Shown here: positions 1 to 6,484 of the stretch, in pieces
Numbering within the stretch: position 1 is the stretch's first letter
How the letters are laid out: the number at the start of each line of letters is the position of its first letter
NCBI GenBank assembly: GCA_002361235.1
Contig: DESI01000071.1
Location: 8,357 to 16,236, forward strand
DNA: 7,880 bases
Direction of reading: 5' to 3'
Source of the DNA: Porphyromonadaceae bacterium UBA3318
GTDB lineage: Bacteria > Bacteroidota > Bacteroidia > Bacteroidales > Muribaculaceae
The notes under the pieces: model-generated
What the model saw: the letters and a program-made list of their open reading frames with translations, nothing else
What the model was told of the DNA's origin: nothing
Database searches by the model: none
Translations under genes and position numbers: made by a program

Positions 1-104
1 CCGGGCGGGTTGGGTTCTCGGCCTCCTTCAGGCGGGTTGGTTCTGGCCCGCTCCGGGCGAGTCGGATTCTCGGCCTCCTTCAGGCGGGTTGGTTCTGGCC
101 CGGA
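1..104. repeat. 52-bp tandem repeat, two copies, REP-related
   Basis: Positions 1-52 and 53-104 are two head-to-tail copies of a GC-rich unit. The stretch at 15-50 recurs unchanged at 67-102 (36 identical bases), and the preceding 14 bases differ at only three positions. Each unit holds two versions of one motif: GGCGGGTTGGTTCT at 31-44 and 83-96, and the variants GGCGGGTTGGGTTCT (4-18) and GGCGAGTCGGATTCT (56-70), so the underlying period is about 26 bp. Read on the minus strand the motif is AGAACCAACCCGCC, the sequence that recurs around the transposase gene at the other end of the window. The array may continue to the left of position 1. I see no coding capacity here. Confidence 0.85.
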
Positions 105-128
105 GCTTCAGCTCCGGCGTGTCATTCC
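81..128 (-). repeat. REP-like palindromic unit (left-end copy)
   Basis: Read on the minus strand this unit runs GAATGAC, a hairpin CCGGAGCT-GA-AGCTCCGG (positions 117 to 100), then GGCCAGAACCAACCCGCCTG. The same order, with a few substitutions and a one-base longer loop, occurs at 7746-7797 across the stop codon of the transposase gene in the opposite orientation. A hairpin plus a short conserved flank, dispersed outside genes, is the form of a repetitive extragenic palindrome. The mobilising enzyme would be a RAYT transposase, and one is present in this window; that link is inferred from proximity and shared sequence. Confidence 0.8.
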
Positions 129-250
129 GGCGTATGCTGCGCCCCTTTTCGCTCCATGAAAACCCAAATCTGCTTTTTAGTTTTGCAAAATTACTAATTT
201 TTTCACTCTCGCCAAAATTTATAACAATTTTTAATGTAAAAGCGCTACGC

Positions 251-279
251 AAAAAGGCCGTGCCACCCGGCCCGGCCTT
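251..279 (-). terminator. Intrinsic terminator of ftsH
   Basis: On the minus strand, six bases beyond the ftsH stop codon, AAGGCCG (279-273) can pair with CGGCCTT (260-254) across a loop of about 12 bases, and the stem runs straight into a T tract (255-251). This is a standard Rho-independent terminator. It suggests that ftsH transcription ends here and does not continue into a downstream gene. Confidence 0.8.
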
Positions 280-284
280 CTGTA

Positions 285-2348
285 TCACTTGCCGCTGAAC
301 GGCGGCGGCGTGTCCGCGTCGTCGTCATCGATGACTCCCGGCTCCGTCGCATGGTCGCCGGCGCCTGCGGCATCCTTGCCGACGAGTGCTTTCGGTTTCC
401 CGGCGTCCTGCGCCTTGTTCAGCTCTATTATCTCGTCGGTGCGGCTTTTCCACTTACGCGGGCCGAGTATACGCGCCACATCGTCATGATATATCACCTC
501 GTTCTCTATCAGCGCGTCGCGTATCTGATTATGCTGCGCTGCATATTCCTGCAGTATTCGCTTGGCGCGCTCGTACTGCTCGTTGACGATGCGTTTTACC
601 TCCTCGTCTATCACTTCGGCTGTGCGTTCGCTGTATGGCTTGGTGAAGCCCATCTCCTGACCTGTCGAGTCGTTGTAGTTGAGGTTGGGCAGTTTGTCGC
701 TCATACCGTACACCTGCACCAGGCTGCGTGCTATCTTGGTGCACTTCTCCAGATCGTCGCTGGCACCCGTGCCTATCTGTCCGAGGAACACTTCCTCGGC
801 GGCACGGCCGGCCAAAAGGCCGCACATTGTGTCCAGCAGGGCCTGAGTCGGGATTATCTGACGCTCCTCGGGAGCATACCAGGCGGCACCGAGTGCGCGT
901 CCGCGCGGCACGATTGTTACCTTTACGAGCGGGTTGCCGTATTCCAGCATCCAGGTCACGGTGGCGTGTCCTGCCTCGTGTGTGGCGATGCTGCGCTTCT
1001 CCTGGTCGGTGATGATGCGGCTCTTCTTCTCCAGGCCGCCCACGATGCGGTCTATGGCCTGCATGAAGTCGTCCCAGTCCACAAGTGTCTTGTTGTTGCG
1101 GGCGGCTATCAGCGCAGCCTCGTTGCAGACGTTTGCGATGTCGGCGCCGCTGAAGCCCTGCGTCTGGCGCGCCAACTGCTCGATGTCGAGCTTGGCGTTA
1201 ACCTTGATGTGGCGCAGATGCACCTTGAAGATGGCCTCGCGGTCGGTCAGCTCCGGCAGGTCCACATATATCTGGCGGTCGAAACGGCCCGGACGCAGCA
1301 GGGCCTTGTCCAGCATGTCGGCACGGTTGGTGGCAGCGAGGCATATCACGCCGTTGTTGCTCTGGAAGCCGTCCATTTCGGTCAGCATCTGGTTCAGCGT
1401 GTTCTCGCGTTCGTCGTTGCTGCCCATGTTCGGGTTGCGGCCACGGGCACGGCCCACGGCATCAATCTCGTCTATGAACACGATGCACGGTGCCTTATCC
1501 TTGGCCTGCTTGAACAGATCGCGCACTCGCGCGGCACCCACGCCCACAAACATCTCTACGAAGTCAGAACCGGACATGGAGAGGAACGGCACGCTGGCCT
1601 CGCCGGCCACAGCCTTGGCAAGCAGCGTCTTACCGGTTCCGGGAGGGCCTACCAACAGCGCGCCCTTAGGTATCTTGGCACCGAGGTCGGTATATCGCTG
1701 CGGATTCTTCAGGAATTCCACTATCTCCTCTATCTCCACCTTCGCCTCGCTCAGACCGGCCACGTCGTCAAATGTGACGTTAGTGCCGTTGTCCTTGTCG
1801 AACACCATAGCCTTCGACTTGCCGACGTTGAAGATGCCGCCTCCGCCGCCTCCGCCGGCCATGCGTTTGGACATATATACCATGAACACCACGATCAGTA
1901 TGATGGGCCCGAAGTACCAGATGAACTTCATCAGGTCGGAGCCCTTCTCGTAGTTCACCTTGATGGCGGGCTTACCCTCCTTCTGCAGCGCCACGTTCCA
2001 GGCGTCTAATTTCTCCTGTATCTTGTCGGTGCTGGGAATTGTGGTCACGAGTTTCTTGTCGCCGCCGTACGTAGGCGACATGTCGAACTTCTGGTTCTTT
2101 GCGCCCTGAGTGGTAAGCACGCCCTCGGCAATGCCTTCGGTGGGTGTCACTACGATCTTGTCAATATCGCCAGCCAGGGCCGCGTGTTCGAAATCGGTCC
2201 AGTCCACTTCCTTGCTCTGCGAGCCGTCCTGAAAATAATACAGGGCCAACAGCGACATCACTATCAGCGCATACATCCAGTACATATTGAACAGCGGTCG
2301 TTTGCTGTTGCCCGGCTTTCTTTTCTGCGGTTGAAACATATTTTGCAT
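285..2348 (-). CDS. ftsH: ATP-dependent zinc metalloprotease FtsH
   Basis: Membrane-anchored hexameric AAA+ protease that unfolds and degrades damaged membrane proteins and some short-lived cytosolic proteins. The 687-residue product has the full family layout. There is a first membrane segment at about 20-39 after a basic N-terminus (QKRKPGNSKR), a periplasmic FtsH_ext region at about 45-138, and a second membrane segment at about 142-160. A seven-glycine linker (165-171) leads to the AAA+ module: Walker A GPPGTGKT (234-241), pore loop FVG (267-269), Walker B IVFIDEID (289-296), and the second region of homology with the arginine fingers in LLRPGRFD (350-357). The M41 peptidase domain has the zinc site HEAGH (457-461) and an Asp ligand in GASDD (528-532). 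The acidic, proline-ending tail is typical of Bacteroidota. The start used is the upstream ATG; Met4 is an alternative. rsfS lies upstream on the same strand, 228 bp away, and a terminator follows the stop. No key residue is missing. Confidence 0.97.
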   Translation of the reverse strand: MQNMFQPQKRKPGNSKRPLFNMYWMYALIVMSLLALYYFQDGSQSKEVDWTDFEHAALAGDIDKIVVTPTEGIAEGVLTTQGAKNQKFDMSPTYGGDKKLVTTIPSTDKIQEKLDAWNVALQKEGKPAIKVNYEKGSDLMKFIWYFGPIILIVVFMVYMSKRMAGGGGGGGIFNVGKSKAMVFDKDNGTNVTFDDVAGLSEAKVEIEEIVEFLKNPQRYTDLGAKIPKGALLVGPPGTGKTLLAKAVAGEASVPFLSMSGSDFVEMFVGVGAARVRDLFKQAKDKAPCIVFIDEIDAVGRARGRNPNMGSNDERENTLNQMLTEMDGFQSNNGVICLAATNRADMLDKALLRPGRFDRQIYVDLPELTDREAIFKVHLRHIKVNAKLDIEQLARQTQGFSGADIANVCNEAALIAARNNKTLVDWDDFMQAIDRIVGGLEKKSRIITDQEKRSIATHEAGHATVTWMLEYGNPLVKVTIVPRGRALGAAWYAPEERQIIPTQALLDTMCGLLAGRAAEEVFLGQIGTGASDDLEKCTKIARSLVQVYGMSDKLPNLNYNDSTGQEMGFTKPYSERTAEVIDEEVKRIVNEQYERAKRILQEYAAQHNQIRDALIENEVIYHDDVARILGPRKWKSRTDEIIELNKAQDAGKPKALVGKDAAGAGDHATEPGVIDDDDADTPPPFSGK

Positions 2349-2407
2349 TTGTGTGTGTTCATACGGAATTTACGCGCCTCGATTCTTGATAAACACGAAA
2401 CTCCACG

Positions 2408-2415
2408 CAAAGGTA
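2408..2415 (-). promoter_or_regulatory. Likely -7 box of an ftsH promoter
   Basis: The minus strand reads TACCTTTG, an exact match to the Bacteroidota -7 consensus TAnnTTTG, 60 bases upstream of the ftsH start codon. I do not find a good TTTG -33 box at the usual 19-21 base distance (the minus strand there reads ACAACGCG), so the promoter is supported by the -7 element and its position only. Confidence 0.5.
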
Positions 2416-2541
2416 ATAATAATTTCCGAATGCGCGTTGTATTTTCCTATAATTAATTCTCTATTTCCGCTATGTTTAGACAGGAGAACAGTCGAAACAG
2501 GAGCTATGACTGGAGGGGCGACGTCCACGCCGCCCACACGT

Positions 2542-2561
2542 TGACGGCGTTAACGCCGTCA
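2542..2561. repeat. 20-bp perfect palindrome between rsfS and ftsH
   Basis: TGACGGCGTT followed immediately by its exact reverse complement AACGCCGTCA. It lies 15 bases beyond the rsfS stop codon in the rsfS-ftsH gap. No T tract follows on the minus strand, so it is a poor intrinsic terminator. It could be a transcript-stabilising or attenuating hairpin, a protein-binding site, or a degenerate REP-type element. The remaining gap (2349-2541) contains the ftsH promoter box and no gene. Confidence 0.7.
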
Positions 2562-2576
2562 CTCCGGTAGCACTAT

Positions 2577-2957
2577 TCACTCATCACTGATCCTCGTGAT
2601 GCTCGCGTCGCTCCACAGCTCCTCCAGATCGTAGAGGCTACGCATTTCGGGCAGGAACACATGGACTATGACCGAGCCGTAGTCCAACACCACCCACTGC
2701 GAATTCCGGGTGCCGTCCATGCTGTATGGCGAGATGTGAAGGTGTTCGCGCACCTGTTCGCGCACATTGTCGGCTATGGAGCCGGTCTGGGTAGTTGATT
2801 TGCCCTCGCATATCACGAACCGCGAAGCCGGAGCCGAGTCCAGTTTCTCCATGTCTATGACAGTGACAGCCTGCGCCTTAATGTCCTGCATAGCCTCCAC
2901 TATAGTGTCGGTCAGCGCCTCGACGCCGCCGTTATTTCCATTCTTTGCTATATCCAT
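2577..2957 (-). CDS. rsfS: Ribosome silencing factor RsfS (Iojap/YbeB family)
   Basis: RsfS binds ribosomal protein uL14 on the large subunit and blocks joining of the subunits, damping translation in starvation. The 126-residue product covers the whole domain. Family signatures visible are the opening helix with LTDTIVEAMQDIKA (about 15-29), the strand VTVIDMEKLDS (31-41), FVICEGKSTTQTGSIADNV (47-65) and the diagnostic C-terminal stretch WVVLDYGSVIVHVFLPEMRSLYDLEELW (about 88-115). The length agrees with the short bacterial forms (about 105-130). The start is the ATG at 2957, consistent with the family N-terminus. In Bacteroidota this gene commonly precedes ftsH on the same strand, as here, although the 228-bp gap and the ftsH promoter box argue that ftsH is at least partly independent. 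Confidence 0.95.
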   Translation of the reverse strand: MDIAKNGNNGGVEALTDTIVEAMQDIKAQAVTVIDMEKLDSAPASRFVICEGKSTTQTGSIADNVREQVREHLHISPYSMDGTRNSQWVVLDYGSVIVHVFLPEMRSLYDLEELWSDASITRISDE

Positions 2958-2996
2958 GCCAATACTCTAACAAAAACCGCGCCAAAAGGATTGACC

Positions 2997-3055
2997 GGGA
3001 CAGCTGTGTCCCCCCCCCGCCGATTGCCAGGCCGGTACCGGGACGGCTCCGTCCC
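2997..3055. repeat. Cluster of three palindromes with a C9 tract
   Basis: Upstream of rsfS lie three adjacent inverted repeats: GGGACA-GCTG-TGTCCC (2997-3012), CCGGTACCGG in the interval 3032-3041, and GGGACGG-CT-CCGTCCC (3040-3055). A run of nine C residues occupies 3010-3018. The stems share the theme GGGAC...GTCCC but do not carry the AACCAACCCGCCTG motif of the other repeats in the window, so they may belong to a different palindromic family. No coding sequence is seen between 2958 and 3165. Confidence 0.7.
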
Positions 3056-3087
3056 CACCGCAGATCAATACCCTGATTAACACCGAA

Positions 3088-3109
3088 GGCGCACCCGTTC
3101 GGATGCGCC
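3088..3109 (-). terminator. Hairpin terminator behind the exported-protein gene
   Basis: On the minus strand GGCGCATCCG and CGGGTGCGCC form a 10-bp stem (one G-U pair) with a two-base loop, 56 bases after the stop codon of the 3166-4704 gene. The following bases (TTCGGTGTT) are not a clean T tract, unlike the homologous hairpin at 6405-6430, so termination may be weaker or factor-assisted. Confidence 0.6.
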
Positions 3110-3300
3110 TCCTTAATATATGTCAGAAAGAAACTACTGTTCCTCCTGTTCTCCTGTCAAAAGAATCACTTCACGATTTTCACAGCTTTGCCGTTCTGTA
3201 CGCGGATGAATACACCGTTCTCCGGGTTCTGTACGCGTACGCCCTGCAGGTTGAAGTAAGCGGCCTCGCCGTTCTCAGCCTCAATGCCTGCGATACCGGT
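3088..3300 (-). repeat. Inverted-repeat arm: shared tail, 3'UTR and terminator
   Basis: This block, read on the minus strand, matches 6194-6424 read on the plus strand. The last 135 coding bases agree at 119 positions (88%), with a longest identical run of 27 bases (3233-3259 against 6235-6261). Similarity continues past the stop codon through the untranslated region and the hairpin, with a gap of about 20 bases. Upstream of the tail the two genes show no obvious similarity to each other. Confidence 0.85.
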
Positions 3301-4704
3301 ATCTGTGGCTTCCGTTACAGAGATAGGAGCTACCTGTACCGTAGTGGTTGGAGCTTCATTGTTCTTATTATACAATGAAACGACACCGACAATGTCCATC
3401 TTCTTGTCTGCAGCAGTGTTAGCAAGCGTGAGACCAAAGTTATTGAAACCTGCCATCTGATCAGAGCCTTTCTCAATCGTGAAGTTCTTACTATTATCTG
3501 TAACGCCAGAAATAGTTACACCTTCCAGCTTGATATACGCATTGGCATCAACCTCGCCGATCTCGCTGATATTTTTCACAACGGGATCAACAGTTGCACC
3601 GCCTGTAGCTACCTCTCCGAGTGTGTAATTCTTAATTTCGGGAAGACCATTGAAAACTGTATATTCACCTTTCACGAAAGTCAGTTTATCTCCATTAGTA
3701 TAATTGTCGGGAGCCGTACCGAACAGAAGCATATAGTTGTTCCTGCTGTCCATTGTGTAGAGATATCTACCATTCTGGTAAAGCACTGTGATAGGTCCCT
3801 CTATCTTGACCTCAGCATCCTTATCGTCAGCGGTAATTTCATCGTATCCGGAGTAGATCTTCTCATATACCGCATTGTACGTAGCCACATTGCTTGATTC
3901 ACCGTCCTTGATAGCCACGGCCTTGATTGTAGTGTTTGCCGTGATGAGGAAAGGTGCATTATACTTGGTAGCCTCTGCAGTAGGAGTGGTCGTACCGTCT
4001 GTGGTATAGAAGATTTCAGCACCATCCGTTGCGCAGGTAATGGTTACTTTGTTGTCAGCGCATGTGATTTCGGGAGTGGCAGGCTTGTTGGGATCAACAG
4101 GAGCAGCATCGTAGTTGAGAGTGATGCATTCTACAAAGCCTCTGGCCTGTTTGCTACTAGATACACTAGCACTAGTGTTGTAGGTTTCTAATTTTATAGA
4201 AGTTATTACAGTGGCTGTACCAAGAGTTATTGTTTTAGTGCTAAGATTATCCTTTTGGAAGTCTGTTACTGAACCGGCTTCACTTGAACTTCCATTCAAG
4301 TAAATTTTGATACCCATTTTTGCATCGTTGTCGTTATTGTAATATGCCCCGTTAATTGTGATAGATTTAATGGGTTCGGTGCAAGCGGTTGTATTCAAAT
4401 TAAATCCTACTGTTCCTGCGGCTTTGGATTTACCCAGTTTTATACCGGATTTGGAATTACCGTATGCGTTTACAGCAGCAGTAAAATTGCCATCAACATA
4501 TTGTTTTGAATCCGCCACTGTATAATCTTGAACTGCACTGGTCGTGGAGAATGCAGTACCGTCTCCTGTCCCTTGGCTAATAAACTAAATCTTGTACTGT
4601 CCTTCTTCTGCCGACGCGGCAAAACTCGTCGTGGCGAGCAGGGCGACCGCTGCCAGCAGCTTCGCGGACTTGCGCGCCCAAGTCTGTAGTAGTTTGTGTT
4701 TCAT
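3166..4704 (-). pseudogene. Exported multi-domain protein gene with amber stop at codon 40
   Basis: From the ATG at 4704 the frame encodes a clear signal peptide (MKHKLLQTWARKS, then a hydrophobic stretch KLLAAVALLATTSFAASA, likely cleaved after residue 32), then EEGQYKI and an in-frame TAG (4587-4585). The same frame stays open to the TGA at 3166: 512 codons if the amber is ignored. After the stop come a beta-rich region (about 65-200), a chitobiase/Fn3-associated-type repeat (about 205-285; EIFYTTDGTTTPT, YNAPFLITANTTIKAVA), an OB-fold-like region (about 290-460; ITVLYQNGRYLYTMDS, GDKLTFVKGEYTVFNGLPEIKNY) and a C-terminal tail (470-512) of the Bacteroidales FNLQGVRV...GKAVKIVK type, resembling short sorting tails. 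Domain names are my reading of sequence patterns. An in-frame GTG at 4518 could reinitiate translation but would give a product without a signal peptide. Possible explanations are a nonsense mutation, a sequencing error or amber readthrough. The function is unknown; the protein is probably surface-exposed or secreted. Confidence 0.8.
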
Positions 4705-4733
4705 GTTTTGTTGTTTTATGTTGTTATTTAGTT

Positions 4734-4763
4734 GTTATTCTGTTTGTTATTCTGTTTGTTATT
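4734..4763 (-). repeat. 12-bp tandem repeat in the A-rich mRNA leader
   Basis: The plus-strand unit GTTATTCTGTTT occurs at 4734-4745 and 4746-4757 with a half copy GTTATT at 4758-4763. On the transcribed strand this is AAACAGAATAAC repeated, continuing as AAC/AAA-rich sequence up to the ATG at 4704. Bacteroidota lack Shine-Dalgarno dependence, and unstructured A-rich leaders favour translation, so the repeat may act as a translation enhancer. Copy number could vary by slippage. Confidence 0.65.
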
Positions 4764-4818
4764 GTCCTTCTATAAGACGCTGATATATGTGTCCTGTGAG
4801 TCTTCTGTGATTACACCA

Positions 4819-4826
4819 CAAAGATA
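4819..4826 (-). promoter_or_regulatory. -7 box for the exported-protein gene
   Basis: The minus strand reads TATCTTTG, an exact TAnnTTTG match, 114 bases upstream of the signal-peptide ATG. About 20 bases further upstream is GTTTTCATTTA, a weak -33 candidate. A start a few bases past the box would give a leader of about 105 nt containing the A-rich tandem repeat. Confidence 0.6.
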
Positions 4827-5023
4827 CTGCTTTTTTACTATAAATGAAAACTTTTTAACAAAATAGCAATAATATTTTTATCAAACCTCTGTAACAACAC
4901 CTGAATTTAATATTTTCAGTATACAAATGCTATTTCTGCACCAAAATAGCTGCTATCTGTCCTGTTTCTGACTAAATAACGAAATTGTGTTATTTTGCCG
5001 ACAATAACCAATTAAACTTAGCT
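4827..5023. other. AT-rich divergent intergenic region
   Basis: Gap between the divergent exported-protein gene and the recombinase. It is strongly AT-rich and has no open frame of note. CAAAATAGC occurs twice (in ACAAAATAGCAAT near 4859-4871 and ACCAAAATAGCTG near 4940-4952). TGTTATTTTGCC just before 5001 is one base short of a TAnnTTTG box, 26-33 bases upstream of the recombinase ATG, and could be its promoter. No invertible-repeat pair is apparent inside the gap. Confidence 0.4.
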
Positions 5024-5764
5024 ATGAAACAATTGATACAAGGTGAAAGCTGGGAGCCTGTCACCGTCAGTCTCTATCGTCGTGACCGGCAATTGACCTT
5101 GTCGATGGGGAGCCGTTACCGTTCTACTGTCCGACGCAACGACGCATTGCAAATACACCGTCTGGAATCGGTGCGTCGATTATACGAAGCCATCGATGGC
5201 AAGATACGCGAATGCCGCCGCGACAACACCCGCCGAGGCTACGAAGTGCTCCGCAATTTTCTTAACGCCAACTGCGGCGATACTCCTCTTGTAGCCGACG
5301 CCCTTGACAATTACGCCCATTCATTTGCCGAGGCTTTGCAGCAGCTATACGCCGACAGTCCCGTAATGCGCAATCAGCTTACCTTGGGTCTGAGCGGCGT
5401 ACTGACGTATGCACGCCTAAAGGGGTGGCTGCCCGAGGGTTATCGTATGCAGTTGCCGAAGCTGGCGAAGGTGCGTGTCACTCGGCACCGCGACATGGAT
5501 CCGCAACAGCTTCGCGCCTTGCGCGAGTTGGCTCATAGGCACATAGCTGACGACCCTATGCTGACTCGGCGCGACACCTACGCCTTGGCACTCTTTGAGT
5601 TAGATTTCGCTCTGCAAGGTCTTGCCCCGGTTGACATGGCTATGCTGCGTATAGGCATGATCCGCGAACAGCCGGTACAGATGACTGACGGCACATGGCA
5701 TCCTGCCTATATCATTGAAACCGAACGCCGTAAGACCGGCATACCGGTGCAGAATATACAGTAG
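5024..5764 (+). pseudogene. Tyrosine recombinase (phage integrase family), C-terminally truncated
   Basis: 246 residues remain of a protein that normally runs to about 300-400. Residues 1-40 resemble the N-terminal extension of Bacteroidota recombinases. Residues about 45-145 form the helical SAM-like core-binding domain (LNANCGDTPLVADALDNYAHSF, MRNQLTLGLSGVLTYARLKGW). The catalytic domain begins near 155 and shows ALALFELDFALQGLAPVDMAMLR (187-209) and the beta-hairpin lysine region RRKTGIPV (235-242), then stops. The second half of the active site (H-x-x-R, the second His/Trp and the nucleophilic Tyr) is absent, so it cannot recombine DNA alone. The family's first catalytic Arg, often written RGM.F.DM in related enzymes, is Gln198 here; whether relatives share this I cannot check. 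The start is the ATG at 5024. Its 3' end is fused to the remnant of another gene: the frame ends a few codons past the probable breakpoint (about 5744-5756). Confidence 0.85.
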
Positions 5765-6328
5765 TTGTGCCTGTAGTAGATGAATTAACAATAACCAATT
5801 TTGGCAGTTGGGGTAATACATCATATCAATGGGGAACCTATGAACCTGCAACAGGAGCTAAATATTGGTATAAGGTTGCAAACAATAACGGCATGCAGAT
5901 CAATTCTACTGCAGGAGTCGATAAAACTGGAAATTTATCAGGGATTGCATTGATTGATGCACCTGAAATCAAAGTTATCCGAGGGTCATTCTATATGGTG
6001 GCGTATAGTACCTGAGGTAGACGAGACTCCGGCTGACGGTATGGTAAAAGAGGAAGCTCAATTCCAGAAATATACAGAGCCTGTAACCTTAACTGCCGGC
6101 ACAAAAGGCATACTCCACTACTACGCACAGCATGATGCAACAGGGAGCAAGTCTGAAACTAAGGCAGCTAAAATTAATGTTGCTGATGTCGGTTCCGGCA
6201 TCGCCGGCATCGAGGCTGAGGACGGCGAGGCCGTTTACTTCAACCTGCAGGGCGTACGCGTGGAGAATCCGGAGAACGGTATCTTTATCCGCGTTCAGAA
6301 CGGCAAGGCCGTGAAAATCGCGAAGTGA
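5746..6328 (+). pseudogene. 3' remnant of a second exported tail-bearing protein, frameshifted
   Basis: No start codon or signal peptide is present. Reading begins in frame 1 within the recombinase overlap (GAEYTVVVPVVDELTITNFG...) and continues through a plausible beta-rich segment to IRGSFYMVAYST, ending at a TGA (6013-6015). The sense then resumes in frame 2 at about 6008 (VPEVDETPADGMVKEEAQFQKYTEPVTLTAG...HYYAQHDATGSKSE), so a net one-base insertion or two-base loss lies around 6004-6010. The later part looks like a chitobiase/Fn3-associated-type repeat, followed by the GSGIAGIEAEDGEAVYFNLQGVRV...GKAVKIAK tail. The tail matches that of the minus-strand gene at 3166-4704 almost residue for residue, while the bodies differ. 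It is AT-rich up to about 6180 and GC-rich in the tail. It is the residue of a paralogue whose 5' part was lost when it joined the truncated recombinase. Confidence 0.75.
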
Positions 6329-6424
6329 TTATTTGACAAGAGAACACGTTGTTTGACTGGAGAACAGGAAGAACAGCAGGTTCTTTCTGACACATATCAA
6401 GGAGGCGCATCCGCATGGGTGCGC
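6194..6424 (+). repeat. Inverted-repeat arm: shared tail, 3'UTR and terminator
   Basis: Plus-strand counterpart of the minus-strand block at 3088-3300, about 2.9 kb away. The untranslated part contains an extra 20-bp tandem duplication (TTTGACAAGAGAACA at 6332 and TTTGACTGGAGAACA at 6352) that the other arm lacks. Conservation of noncoding sequence as well as the coding tail indicates one duplicated cassette, not convergence of a sorting signal. Confidence 0.85.
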
Positions 6425-6430
6425 TTTTTT
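6405..6430 (+). terminator. Intrinsic terminator behind the remnant gene
   Basis: GCGCATCC (6405-6412) pairs with GGGTGCGC (6417-6424; one G-U pair) across a four-base loop, followed directly by six T residues. It is the homologue of the hairpin at 3088-3109 and here keeps the T tract. Confidence 0.85.
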
Positions 6431-6484
6431 CTTTCACCAAATGCCAGAGAACGACAGCCGACAGGTGACAGGCACCGTATCTAA

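Noticed and set aside
1..104. Possible CRISPR array at the left edge
   Set aside because: Only two units, with the 'spacer' portion repeated as well; this is a plain tandem repeat related to the REP units.
351..2009. A 552-codon open frame antisense to ftsH, and other long plus-strand frames over the same stretch
   Set aside because: It lies entirely opposite a well-conserved essential gene, has no recognisable domain, and arises from the GC-rich third positions of ftsH.
2542..2561. Palindrome as a standard intrinsic terminator of rsfS
   Set aside because: The stem is strong but no T tract follows on the minus strand.
4518..4518. GTG at 4518 as the true start of the exported-protein gene
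   Set aside because: No A-rich leader or promoter precedes it, it would remove the obvious signal peptide encoded from 4704 in the same frame, and it is best explained as an internal Val codon.
5001..5013. 13-bp direct repeat ACAATAACCAATT at 5001-5013 and 5788-5800 as possible attachment sites
   Set aside because: A single 13-base match in AT-rich sequence is expected about this often by chance in a window of this size, and neither copy lies at a clear element boundary.
3088..6424. A currently working invertible switch
   Set aside because: The recombinase lacks half of its catalytic domain, and the inverted arms are 88% identical without a short perfect crossover site near a promoter. At most it is a relic, or it depends on another recombinase.
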